37,508 nucleotides of DNA, taken from the IMG/VR virus record IMGVR_UViG_3300037520_000240, positions 1 through 37,508 of that record. One strand, 5' to 3'. This document shows positions 17,954 to 25,504 of this stretch, one piece after another. Made by a program: the position numbers and the translations under genes. The stretch's first letter is position 1. Every line of letters begins with the position of its first letter. Source of the DNA: a virus. The notes beneath the pieces were generated by a model. The model saw only the letters and a list, made by a program, of their open reading frames with translations, had not been told where the DNA came from and made no database searches.

Positions 17954-18413
17954 TTTTGAAAGCAGACAAGACGGCGTCAACGATACCGTTGAGTTTGTCA
18001 TCCGCGTTGCCATCGTCACGCTGTCTGCGGTTATCCTCGTTGTCGTGCTGGCGCTTGCCGTTGGCCTGTTTGTGTCGAACGACGTTGTGAGTAGCGCGGC
18101 TATTCTTGAGACGGTAAACCCAGCATTCCAGACCATCATTGGTGCCTTCGTCGGTCTACTTGGTGGCCTTAGCCTCAACGCCAATGCACGGGACAAAGAG
18201 CCTGAGCCAGAAACGCCGGCACCAGAGCCAGAAGTCGGTGAATTTAACAGCGTACCGTTGATCCGCCCTGTTGATTCTGCGCCGGTAGTAGAAGACGATG
18301 ACGATGACATGGAGCCGTGGGAGAAGTACCGCAACGACTTGCGCTATGACGCCAACGGCGACGGCGTGGTTGACGCAGACGACTTTCCTGATTGGCGCAA
18401 TCCGGCGGCGTAA
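17937..18413 (+). CDS. Two-TM membrane protein with acidic tail and EF-hand-like loop
   Basis: 158 aa. Transmembrane segments span ~20-46 and ~58-79 (NPAFQTIIGAFVGLLGGLS), the latter resembling the same segment of the preceding gene. The C-terminal half is acidic and Pro-rich (EPEPETPAPEPE; EDDDDDME). It ends with D138-A-N140-G-D142-G-V-V-D146-A-D-D149, which fits a complete 12-residue EF-hand/dockerin calcium loop. Together these suggest a holin-family protein whose cytoplasmic tail may bind calcium. The calcium point follows from the motif only. The stop overlaps the next start at TAATG. Confidence 0.72.
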   Translation: MNFLNSFESRQDGVNDTVEFVIRVAIVTLSAVILVVVLALAVGLFVSNDVVSSAAILETVNPAFQTIIGAFVGLLGGLSLNANARDKEPEPETPAPEPEVGEFNSVPLIRPVDSAPVVEDDDDDMEPWEKYRNDLRYDANGDGVVDADDFPDWRNPAA

Positions 18414-18583
18414 TGGCAGGCGATCTTTCCACTGTCGAACTGATTGGCCAGCTTTGGCCTATCGTTCTTGCGTTCATTACGCTGACCATCATCCTTGCTA
18501 AGATGGATGTGCGCCTTGCTGTGGTTGAGGAAAAGATTAAATCGCTCTTTGAGCTATGGAATAATAGGAAGGACGACAAGTGA
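18413..18583 (+). CDS. Single-TM protein with C-terminal coiled coil
   Basis: 56 aa from ATG 18413, which overlaps the previous stop. One N-terminal transmembrane segment (LWPIVLAFITLTIILA, about 14-29) is followed by a charged helix (VRLAVVEEKIKSLFELWNNR). This is the mirror image of the XhlA-like protein at 17311. It may be a holin modulator. The stop overlaps the GTG start of the endolysin (GTGA). Confidence 0.7.
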   Translation: MAGDLSTVELIGQLWPIVLAFITLTIILAKMDVRLAVVEEKIKSLFELWNNRKDDK

Positions 18584-19191
18584 GCCTGATTAACCTTCAA
18601 CAGAAAATAGGAGTAACGGCAGATGGCGCGTTCGGCCCGGGCACATTTAAGGCGGCTGCGGCTTATTATAAGCTATCGCCTAATCGTGCAGCACATTTTT
18701 TCGCTCAAACAGCGCATGAGTCCGGCGGCTTTAAGGCTTTTAGCGAGAACCTTAACTATGGCGCAAAAGGGCTTCGCGGCATATTTGGGAAGTACTTCCC
18801 GACTGATGCAATGGCTCGCGCCTACGAACGACAACCACAAAAAATAGCTAATCGTGTCTATGCAAATCGAATGGGCAACGGACCTGAAGGCAGCGGTGAC
18901 GGGTGGAAGTTCCGTGGCCGTGGCGCGCTTCAATTGACAGGCAAGGATAACTACCAAGCCTTTGCCAACTACATCGGTCGCCCAGATGTCATGACCAACC
19001 CTGATCTTGTGGCCGGCGAACTCTGCTTTGAAAGCGCCTTGTGGTTCTTCGACCGTAACAAACTGTGGGGTATCTGCGACCAAGGCACAGGCGAAGGCGC
19101 AATCCTTGCGCTGACAAAGCGTATCAATGGTGGTACACATGGCCTTGATGACCGCCGTCTAAAGACAAAGAAGTACGCAGTATGGCTTTAA
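18580..19191 (+). CDS. GH19-type endolysin
   Basis: 203 aa from a GTG start. Residues ~4-30 (LQQKIGVTADGAFGPGTFKA) look like part of a peptidoglycan-binding repeat. The GH19 chitinase-like lysozyme core then begins: FFAQTAHESGGFKAF with catalytic E47, a second acid at E56 (SENLNYGA), and the GRGALQLTG motif (113-121). Such enzymes cut the glycan strands of peptidoglycan at lysis. No signal peptide is visible, so release through a holin is expected. It overlaps the upstream gene by 4 bases and the Rz gene by 10. Confidence 0.88.
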   Translation: MSLINLQQKIGVTADGAFGPGTFKAAAAYYKLSPNRAAHFFAQTAHESGGFKAFSENLNYGAKGLRGIFGKYFPTDAMARAYERQPQKIANRVYANRMGNGPEGSGDGWKFRGRGALQLTGKDNYQAFANYIGRPDVMTNPDLVAGELCFESALWFFDRNKLWGICDQGTGEGAILALTKRINGGTHGLDDRRLKTKKYAVWL

Positions 19192-19586
19192 TCAACCCAA
19201 TTATGATATATGGATTGGCAGGCGCTTTGCTTATCGGTGCTGCTTCTGGGTACAAGGTCCGCGATTGGCAGTGCGACGCAGCTTTTGCAAAGGCGCTGGA
19301 GAAAGCTGAGAAGCTACGTGTCAAAAAACAAGAGGTAGTAGATGATGTTTCGCAAACCTACGAATCCGAACGAGATCAAGCCAATGTGGTGGCAACCGAA
19401 CGCACCAACACCATACGTGAAATATATAAAACGGCTCCTGCCGTTCCTGTTGATTGCGCTGGTTCTGACGCTTTGCGCCGGGTGCTCGAAAGCGGTGTCA
19501 GTGACGCCAATGCCGCTGCCGCCGGCGAACCTAGCGGCAAAGTGCCCGACACTTCAAAACCCGCCAATGGTAATGATCGACCCTGA
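19182..19586 (+). CDS. Rz: Inner-membrane spanin (i-spanin)
   Basis: 134 aa. An N-terminal transmembrane segment (IMIYGLAGALLIGAASGY, about 7-24) anchors a periplasmic helical domain with coiled-coil heptads (FAKALEKAEKLRVKKQEVVDDVSQ onward, shown here only by its ends FAKALEKAEK and QEVVDDVSQ). The C-terminus is Gly/Pro/Asn-rich. This is the usual Rz plan: it would join the outer-membrane partner to fuse the membranes at lysis. It starts inside the endolysin gene, and the partner lies in another frame of its 3' half. Confidence 0.85.
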   Translation: MALINPIMIYGLAGALLIGAASGYKVRDWQCDAAFAKALEKAEKLRVKKQEVVDDVSQTYESERDQANVVATERTNTIREIYKTAPAVPVDCAGSDALRRVLESGVSDANAAAAGEPSGKVPDTSKPANGNDRP

Positions 19587-19689
19587 GCGAGCGCTTTGGG
19601 AAGCTGACATCATTGCAAAGTATACAGACTGTAGCGTCAAGCATCGCCTGACGGTTAAAGCATGGGTAGATGCAGTAGCTGTAAAATGA
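19342..19689 (+). CDS. Rz1: Outer-membrane spanin lipoprotein nested in Rz
   Basis: 115 aa, with alternative starts at ATG 19342 or 19345. About 245 bases overlap the Rz gene in a different frame. A basic N-terminal region (to ~residue 31) precedes the hydrophobic stretch LLPFLLIALVLTLCAG and the lipobox cysteine of LCAG-C48. The mature part begins with a Pro-rich section (VTPMPLPPANL, NPPMV) as expected of Rz1. The leader is longer than usual, so a shorter start inside the frame is possible. It is the last rightward gene before the convergent leftward block. Confidence 0.82.
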   Translation: MMFRKPTNPNEIKPMWWQPNAPTPYVKYIKRLLPFLLIALVLTLCAGCSKAVSVTPMPLPPANLAAKCPTLQNPPMVMIDPERALWEADIIAKYTDCSVKHRLTVKAWVDAVAVK

Positions 19690-19692
19690 CCG

Positions 19693-19824
19693 CTAGGTGC
19701 GCCTAGCCATCAGGCGCCCGATCAGTATGACTGCCTCGCCTAAGTCCTCTGGCACATGGCCTGCCCGCAGCATGGCGATTATCTTATCTAGTGCCTCTGC
19801 TGCGGCTGCCGCATGGTCTGTCAT
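19693..19824 (-). CDS. Unrecognised 43-aa protein
   Basis: 43 aa, starting MTDHAAAAAEALDKIIAML and ending RLMARRT. It is one Ala-rich amphipathic helix with no membrane segment. The start overlaps the stop of the 63-aa gene in an ATGA tetramer, the main evidence that it is real. Its own stop is 3 bases from the convergent Rz1 stop. Function unknown. Confidence 0.5.
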   Translation of the reverse strand: MTDHAAAAAEALDKIIAMLRAGHVPEDLGEAVILIGRLMARRT

Positions 19825-20012
19825 TTCTTTAGCCCTATCATAATCTCGACGCGCTCCCGCGCTGTCCGCATGGCAGAGTAACGTTGGTGCAACCGCCGAG
19901 CAATGGCTGGCCGCTTGTGCGTCTTCAGTTCAGCGTCCAGCGCCTGCTTTAGCTGGTCTTCCGTAAGGTCAGACAGCACGGCAATCATCGACCGCCAGTT
20001 TAGTTTACTCAT
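19821..20012 (-). CDS. Unrecognised 63-aa basic helical protein
   Basis: 63 aa, helical and basic (LTEDQLKQALDAELKTHKRP, then ARRLHQRYSAMRTARERVEI). It follows the SNF2-type helicase with an 8-base overlap and precedes the 43-aa gene, so it belongs to that leftward operon. It could be a nucleic-acid-binding accessory, but no known motif is visible. Confidence 0.65.
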   Translation of the reverse strand: MSKLNWRSMIAVLSDLTEDQLKQALDAELKTHKRPAIARRLHQRYSAMRTARERVEIMIGLKK

Positions 20013-21318
20013 TTTTCAATTCCTCTAATGCTATGTCGGACACCGCACGCTTGTCGTGCAGCGCCGCCCATATGCGTTCGTCAATACTCTTTTCCGTCAA
20101 CATCACATAGACCCAGACATCCTTTGTCTGGCCGCTGCGGTGCAGGCGCCCGACCGTCTGCTCATACAACTCCAGCGACCACGGCAGCGACAGGAACACC
20201 ATGTGGCATCCGCCATGCTGTAGGTTCAGCCCGTGGCCGGCTGACTTAGGGTGGGCCAGCAGCAACTCGACCTCGCCTGCGTTCCAGCGTTCAATGACGT
20301 TGTCATCATCCATCGTCTGCGCGTGCGGGAAGCGGCGCTTTAGTTCCGCCAACTCTTCCTGATAGGTGTACGCAATGATAGTGTTGGCCCGCTGGTTCTC
20401 CGCCAGCAACTCTTCCAGCCGGTCAAACTTGTGGCTGCTGAACCAAATGGACGGCGTGCCAGCGTCGCGGTTGTAGACAAAGCCAGACGCCATCTGTTGC
20501 AGCTTGGTTGTTACTGCCGCTGCGTTCTGCGCTACGATCTGGTCATCACCAAAGCGCACGACATACTCGCGCTTCATCTTTTCGTATGGCGCGCGGTCTG
20601 TCAGCGCGACGCGTACCTCAGTGACATGGCATGGCGGCAGCTTGTCCTTGTACTCGCCCGGCTCCAGCACGAACGTCGCAGGGCGGATGCGCTTCATGAC
20701 TTGCTCCAGCGCGCCTGCTGCCGGAACCCATTGGCCGAAGTCGCGGTTGGTGCAGATGAAATACTGCTGCATGAACGCACCCTTGGCGCGGCCCAGCAGC
20801 CCTTGGTCAATGATCTTGCACTGGCCGAAGACATCCTCAAGGCCGTTCGACGTGAACGAGCCGGTCAAGCCCCAGCGTATCTTCATGGACGCCATCATCT
20901 TTTCTAGCGCCTTGAAGCGTTTGCCTGACGGGTTCTTCAGCCGCGTCAGTTCGTCGAACACAACGCCGTCGAAACTGGATAAGTCCTCTAGCTTATCTAG
21001 GTTGTCATAGTTAATAACCACCACACTGGCATCGCTCTGAAGTGCTGCGATGCGTTGCGACGGCGTGCCGACAGCAAGTGCAGGGGCGATGCCAGACCAC
21101 ATGGGCGCTTCCACCGGCCACACATCTGTGCAGACACGCTTCGGCGCCACCACCAGCCAGCGGTTGACGATGCCGTCGCGCAGCATCTCATCCATCGCCG
21201 TCAAGGTGATGGCTGTCTTACCAGCACCGACAGGCGCAAGGATCATGGCGCGGTCACGCTCGTACAGGAACGTTGCCGCCTGCTCCTGATATGGCCTTAG
21301 CTGAAGCGTTTGAGCCAT
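20005..21318 (-). CDS. SNF2-type (SF2) DNA helicase/translocase
   Basis: 437 aa from ATG 21318 (MAQTLQLRPYQEQAA); the frame is open further upstream but that would run deep into the nuclease gene. Motif I is APVGAGKT (K34), motif II FDEL (D122, E123), motif III GLTGSF (150-155). The C-terminal RecA domain has motif VI QTVGRLHRSGQTKDV (about 387-401). The Q-like RPYQEQA and HRSGQ identify SNF2-family ATPases. These are small in phages and usually sit next to VRR-NUC nucleases, as here (22-base overlap). Role in recombination or replication restart is inferred. Confidence 0.88.
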   Translation of the reverse strand: MAQTLQLRPYQEQAATFLYERDRAMILAPVGAGKTAITLTAMDEMLRDGIVNRWLVVAPKRVCTDVWPVEAPMWSGIAPALAVGTPSQRIAALQSDASVVVINYDNLDKLEDLSSFDGVVFDELTRLKNPSGKRFKALEKMMASMKIRWGLTGSFTSNGLEDVFGQCKIIDQGLLGRAKGAFMQQYFICTNRDFGQWVPAAGALEQVMKRIRPATFVLEPGEYKDKLPPCHVTEVRVALTDRAPYEKMKREYVVRFGDDQIVAQNAAAVTTKLQQMASGFVYNRDAGTPSIWFSSHKFDRLEELLAENQRANTIIAYTYQEELAELKRRFPHAQTMDDDNVIERWNAGEVELLLAHPKSAGHGLNLQHGGCHMVFLSLPWSLELYEQTVGRLHRSGQTKDVWVYVMLTEKSIDERIWAALHDKRAVSDIALEELKNE

Positions 21319-21572
21319 GCGTCTATGTCCTCTATCGACCACAGACACGCGTAGTGCTGCTTGGTGTGTGCCATCTCTTCTGAAAAGATACGTTGCAACG
21401 CAGACAGGCGTCCGTTGGGCTGCTTGATCTCTATGAACCAAGCCTCACCGTTAGGCATACAGGCTATGCGGTCGGCAACACCTATCTGTGTCACGCTGCG
21501 GAACTTGTAGGCAAAACCGCCTAGCGCCCGCACACGTTTACAGAAGTACCGCTCTATTTCTTTCTCAGTCAT
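21297..21572 (-). CDS. VRR-NUC domain nuclease
   Basis: 91 aa, the size of a stand-alone VRR-NUC protein. The active site is visible as GVADRIACMP (D34), EAWFIEIKQPNG (E48, K50) and the following Q60, the PD-(D/E)XK pattern of this family, which includes FAN1 and many phage nucleases. Stand-alone phage versions cut branched DNA such as Holliday junctions. It is the first gene of the leftward block and overlaps the helicase, so the pair probably works together. The ribosome-binding site (GGAG) lies rather far from the ATG. Confidence 0.88.
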   Translation of the reverse strand: MTEKEIERYFCKRVRALGGFAYKFRSVTQIGVADRIACMPNGEAWFIEIKQPNGRLSALQRIFSEEMAHTKQHYACLWSIEDIDAWLKRFS

Positions 21573-21610
21573 GACGAAGGGCTACTCCAAAATTTTTTGC
21601 ATTTCAAGGC

Positions 21611-21638
21611 TTGCATCAAATTTTGTTGTCTGTATGAT
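21611..21638 (+). promoter_or_regulatory. Putative rightward promoter of the replication operon
   Basis: TTGCAT (21611-21616), a 16-base spacer and TATGAT (21633-21638) resemble a sigma-70 promoter. They lie in the 96-base divergent gap ahead of the Cas4-like gene, which has its own GTGAGG ribosome-binding site and ATG at 21669. A leftward promoter for the nuclease gene must also be here, but I see only weak candidates. Confidence 0.5.
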
Positions 21639-21668
21639 GAGGGTTCAAACAATAAAGTGAGGTACAGT

Positions 21669-22790
21669 ATGCAACATAGTAAGATAGTCGGCGGTTCGAC
21701 CGCCAAGCGCGTCATAGCCTGCCCCGGCAGCGTGGCGCTGGTGGACACCGTGCCGCCAAAGCCCAGCAGCAGCTACGCCGACGAAGGCACGCTCCTACAC
21801 GACACCATAGCGTCTGTATTAGAGAGCGACCTTGACCCATACAGCATGGTCGGCACAACATACGCTAGTAGCGTACTGACCGAAGCGTTGGTCGATGACA
21901 AGCTGGTAGTGGCGCTGCGTGCGCTGGACGAAATAGACCCCAAAGGGGAGATGGAATATGCTGTTGAGAGCAGGGTTGGCTTTGGTGATTTTCTTCCTAA
22001 TGTTTTTGGTTCTACCGATCTTCTTGGTCGCCTTGGTGATAGAGCGGTTGTTCTGGATTGGAAGTTCGGCGATGGCGTGGCTGTCGAAGCCACAGAAAAC
22101 GCGCAGCTACTCTTCTACGCTGCGGCTGCTAAACGCACGGCGGAAACGGCATGGGCGTTTGACGGGGCTAAAGAAGTAGAACTAATCATCGTACAACCGC
22201 CGTTTGTTAAGCGGTGGGTGACAACGCTAGACCGCGTCGATGCGTTTGAGAAAGAACTTGCCGCTGCTGTCAAGATTGCTGCGCGCGCTGACGCGCCGTT
22301 GGCATCCGGCGACCATTGCAAGTGGTGCGCGGCCAAGCCTGTCTGCCCTGTCATGACCGGCGCTGTAGACCGCGCGCTGAAGGTCAAGGTTGATGCGCTG
22401 CCAATGGATCAGATAGCGCACTATCTGGAACAGGCGCCGTTGGTCGAGGCGTTCATTAGGGATTTGCAGCAGTTGGCGCATGGGCTTTTGGAAGAGGGGC
22501 ATAAAGTCCCCGGATGGAAGCTGGTCAACAAACGTGCAACACGGCAGTGGACAAATGAGCATATGGCTGTAGCCTTTTTGTCCGGTGCGGGCGTGGAGCC
22601 ATGGGCTGATCCTAAACCATTGTCGCCCGCACAAGCGGAAAAGGCTTTGAAGAAAGCCAAAATAGAATTGCCAGCCGACTTAATTGTCGCTGTCTCAAGT
22701 GGCTCTACCCTTGCGCCGGAAAGTGATTCCCGGCCAGCGGTCTTGCAAATCGGACAGATGCTTAGAAAAGCTATGTCTAAAATCCAGTAA
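21669..22790 (+). CDS. Cas4/RecB-like nuclease with Cys cluster (DUF2800-like)
   Basis: 373 aa from ATG 21669; an in-frame TTG at 21597 lacks a ribosome-binding site. GGSTAKRVIACPGS (C18) and GTLLHD (H44) open the protein. The PD-(D/E)XK core has GSTDLLG (D117) and VVLDWKFGDG (D130, K132), then the helical Q motif ENAQLLFYA. C217-K-W-C220 and C226 with C18 make the four-cysteine set of Cas4/AddB-type Fe-S nucleases. It heads the rightward replication operon and likely resects or processes DNA ends. In phages this family lies next to an SSB-like gene and DNA polymerase, as here. Confidence 0.85.
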   Translation: MQHSKIVGGSTAKRVIACPGSVALVDTVPPKPSSSYADEGTLLHDTIASVLESDLDPYSMVGTTYASSVLTEALVDDKLVVALRALDEIDPKGEMEYAVESRVGFGDFLPNVFGSTDLLGRLGDRAVVLDWKFGDGVAVEATENAQLLFYAAAAKRTAETAWAFDGAKEVELIIVQPPFVKRWVTTLDRVDAFEKELAAAVKIAARADAPLASGDHCKWCAAKPVCPVMTGAVDRALKVKVDALPMDQIAHYLEQAPLVEAFIRDLQQLAHGLLEEGHKVPGWKLVNKRATRQWTNEHMAVAFLSGAGVEPWADPKPLSPAQAEKALKKAKIELPADLIVAVSSGSTLAPESDSRPAVLQIGQMLRKAMSKIQ

Positions 22791-22808
22791 CAGAAAAGGT
22801 ACAATACA

Positions 22809-23474
22809 ATGTCGAATATCACTACTTTTGGCGACGCTAACTTGCCATCCCTTCAAGACCTATCTTCCGTTTTGCGGACTATAAAAAGCGATATTGGCCC
22901 AAGTGGGACAGTTATTCTCAAGATGGACAAGACAGGTCATTGGGTTTTTGGTGCAGACGCTACCGAAATTGAAGATGGCAGCTTATGGGCTGTTAATCCG
23001 TTCTCATTCGTGCATGGCTACATCGCATGGGGTAACGGCGAAGTGCTAGGTGAAAAGCTAGTGTCGTTAAAGGCGGCGCTGCCAGAGTTAGACCCCGCCC
23101 CCGCAGGCGCGACCCGCGGCTGGGAATTCCAACTTGGCATGACGCTGGTATGCACCAACGGCGAAGACAAAGGTATGCAGGCACGATACACCACAACGTC
23201 TGTTGGCGGTAAAAAGGCTTTGGAACAGTTGGGTGCGGTTGCCATAGCCGACCAAGTAGACAAAGACCCTGTCAACTGCGTGGCACTGCTCACATTAAAG
23301 TCTGAGCATTACCAACACAAAAAATATGGTAAAGTTATTGTGCCTGTTTTTGAAATTACTGAATGGGTGTCAATGGACACCGACTCGGTTGAGGACTCAG
23401 ATGAAGCAGATTTGGAAGTCGCTGCTGAACCTGATGCCGCTGACGGCACGCGTCGCCGACGCCGCGTAGCCTAA
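22809..23474 (+). CDS. Possible ssDNA-binding protein
   Basis: 221 aa of unrecognised family. The body (about 20-190) alternates beta strands and turns (GTVILKMDKTGHWVFG, EFQLGMTLVCTNGEDKGMQA). The C-terminus is acidic (DTDSVEDSDEADLEV) and then ends in a basic RRRRRVA. Genes between Cas4-like nucleases and phage DNA polymerases often encode SSB-like proteins with acidic tails, so that role is suggested by position and tail. The final Arg cluster is not typical of SSBs. Confidence 0.6.
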   Translation: MSNITTFGDANLPSLQDLSSVLRTIKSDIGPSGTVILKMDKTGHWVFGADATEIEDGSLWAVNPFSFVHGYIAWGNGEVLGEKLVSLKAALPELDPAPAGATRGWEFQLGMTLVCTNGEDKGMQARYTTTSVGGKKALEQLGAVAIADQVDKDPVNCVALLTLKSEHYQHKKYGKVIVPVFEITEWVSMDTDSVEDSDEADLEVAAEPDAADGTRRRRRVA

Positions 23475-23538
23475 GTGGTGCGAAAGCTGGGGGCGTATCC
23501 ACCATGCCCCCAGCGAGTAGCGGAAGAGTGAGAACTTC

Positions 23539-25494
23539 ATGACTAAACTTTGGATCGATTTCGAAACGCGCAGCCGGTGCGACCTTCGCAGCCGCGGCGT
23601 GTACAATTACGCGCAGGACACCAGCACCGACGTGCTATGTATGTCATACGCATTTGATGACGAAGACGTGCGGACGTGGCTACCCAGTGAGCCTTTCCCG
23701 CAAGCCGTGCATGATCACAAGGGGCTGGTGTACGCGCACAACGCAGCGTTTGAGCGCCTGATATTCTGGTATGTCCTTCAGATAGATTTTAAGCTGGAGC
23801 AGTTCTACTGCACCGCAGCCCAAGCCCGCGCCAACTGCGCGCCGGGTAGCCTTGAGGATGTGGGCCGCTTTGCTGGCGCTACCATGAAGAAAGACCACCG
23901 CGGCGGGCAACTGATCCGCGCGCTGTCCATCCCGCAAGGCACCGGCGAGTTTCGCCAAGACGCAAAGCTGATGCAAGAGATGGTTGACTATTGCGAACAG
24001 GACGTGCGGGCCATGCGTGCCATAGCGCAGGCGCAGCGCCCGCTGTCCGACGAAGAGTTGGCCGACTATCACATCAACGAGCGGATCAACGACCGCGGGG
24101 TATTGCTTGACAGGCCGCTGGCGTTGGCAGCGGTGCGCTACGCTGAAGCTGAATTGGCTGAGATACAAAACATCGTCGCAGAGGTGACGCATGGCGAGAT
24201 TAAGTCCGTCCGCAGCCCCAAGATGAAGGATTGGGTGTTAGCTAGGGTAGGGCCACAGGCTGTAGCCGTGGCGACCGTGATGAAGGATGGCGTCGAGAAG
24301 CTGTCCATTGACAAGAACGTGCGCGCCAACTTACTTGTGCTGGCAGAGGAGAACCCAGATGAAGTACCGGCGGAAGTTGCGGAAGTCATCCAGTGCGCGG
24401 ACGATCTGTGGGCATCGTCCGTCGCTAAATTCCAACGTGCAGCGGCGCTTGCTGATGCGGAGGATTTTCGCGTTAGAGGAGCGTTCGTATTTTCTGGAGG
24501 CAGTGCTACTGGGCGCGCTTCATCGTTTGGGCTTCAGGTCCATAACTTCCCAAGAAAGTGCGCCGCAGACCCTGCATTAGTAAGGCAGGCTATGGTGCGC
24601 GGGCACAGGATTGTCCCTGATCATGGCCGGCGCGTAACAGACGTGCTGAAAGGTATGCTGCGCCCATCACTGATGGCTGACAAAGGCAAGCGCCTTGTGG
24701 TTGCCGATTGGGCTGCGATTGAAGCGCGGGTGACGCCGTGGGCGTCCGACAGTGCCTTCGGTGAGGGCAAGTTGGCAATCTTTGCCAAGGGTGAAGATGT
24801 GTACAAGCACAACGCTATGGCGACCTTTGCTGTCAAATATGATGACGTTAACAAAGACCAGCGCCAGATCGGCAAGGTTCAAGAGTTAGCCTGTGGCTTT
24901 GCAGGCGGCGTCGGTGCGTTCGCCAGCATGGGCCGCATCTATGGTCTGATAATGTCAGAAAGCAACGCCAAGCGGATGGTGGACGCATGGCGCAGGGCTA
25001 ACAAGTGGGCCGTGCCGTACTGGGCTGGCCTTGAAGAGACTTATATGCGTGCCATGCGGAACAAGAACTGTGAGTTTACGACGGGCCGCGTCACATATTT
25101 ATTCGACGGACTGCATCTTTGGTATGCGCTTCCGTCTGGACGTGTGTTATGTTATCCTTTCGCCCGTTTCGACGAGGAAGGCAACCTGACCTACGCGAAG
25201 GCTTCTTGGAAGCCCGCCGCTGATGCAAAGGAGTGGCCTAGGGCGCGGCTATGGCGCGGTTTGGCGTGTGAGAACATCACGCAGGCTGTCGCTAACGACT
25301 TGCTGCGCTACGCCTTGCGCCGGCTGGACGATGTAGTCTTGCACATCCACGATGAAATCGTCTTGGAAGTGCCAGAAGCAGATGCAGAGGCCGCAGCAGC
25401 GCGGCTGGTGCAAGTTATGTGTGAGCCGCCACCTTGGGCAGCAGGGCTACCCCTGAACGCTGAAGTGGCAATTATGGAACGTTATGGCAAATAA
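23539..25494 (+). CDS. Family A DNA polymerase with 3'-5' exonuclease
   Basis: 651 aa. The N-terminus holds Exo I (LWIDFETRS, D7 and E9), with the rest of the DEDD exonuclease through ~180. The polymerase motifs are A (VVADWAAIEARV, D390), B (RQIGKVQELACGFAGGVGAF, ~443-463) and C (LHIHDEIVLEVPE, D605). This layout matches the T7-independent PolA group of many phages with a Gly-rich motif B. It would be the replicative polymerase. It sits between the SSB candidate and the primase-helicase; the last gene begins 10 bases after its stop. Confidence 0.92.
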   Translation: MTKLWIDFETRSRCDLRSRGVYNYAQDTSTDVLCMSYAFDDEDVRTWLPSEPFPQAVHDHKGLVYAHNAAFERLIFWYVLQIDFKLEQFYCTAAQARANCAPGSLEDVGRFAGATMKKDHRGGQLIRALSIPQGTGEFRQDAKLMQEMVDYCEQDVRAMRAIAQAQRPLSDEELADYHINERINDRGVLLDRPLALAAVRYAEAELAEIQNIVAEVTHGEIKSVRSPKMKDWVLARVGPQAVAVATVMKDGVEKLSIDKNVRANLLVLAEENPDEVPAEVAEVIQCADDLWASSVAKFQRAAALADAEDFRVRGAFVFSGGSATGRASSFGLQVHNFPRKCAADPALVRQAMVRGHRIVPDHGRRVTDVLKGMLRPSLMADKGKRLVVADWAAIEARVTPWASDSAFGEGKLAIFAKGEDVYKHNAMATFAVKYDDVNKDQRQIGKVQELACGFAGGVGAFASMGRIYGLIMSESNAKRMVDAWRRANKWAVPYWAGLEETYMRAMRNKNCEFTTGRVTYLFDGLHLWYALPSGRVLCYPFARFDEEGNLTYAKASWKPAADAKEWPRARLWRGLACENITQAVANDLLRYALRRLDDVVLHIHDEIVLEVPEADAEAAAARLVQVMCEPPPWAAGLPLNAEVAIMERYGK

Positions 25495-25504
25495 GGAGCA
25501 AGCG

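Noticed and set aside
19692-19707. GCTAGG/CCTAGC hairpin between convergent genes as a terminator
   Set aside because: 6-bp stem only, no U-tract, and it lies in the end of the 43-aa gene.
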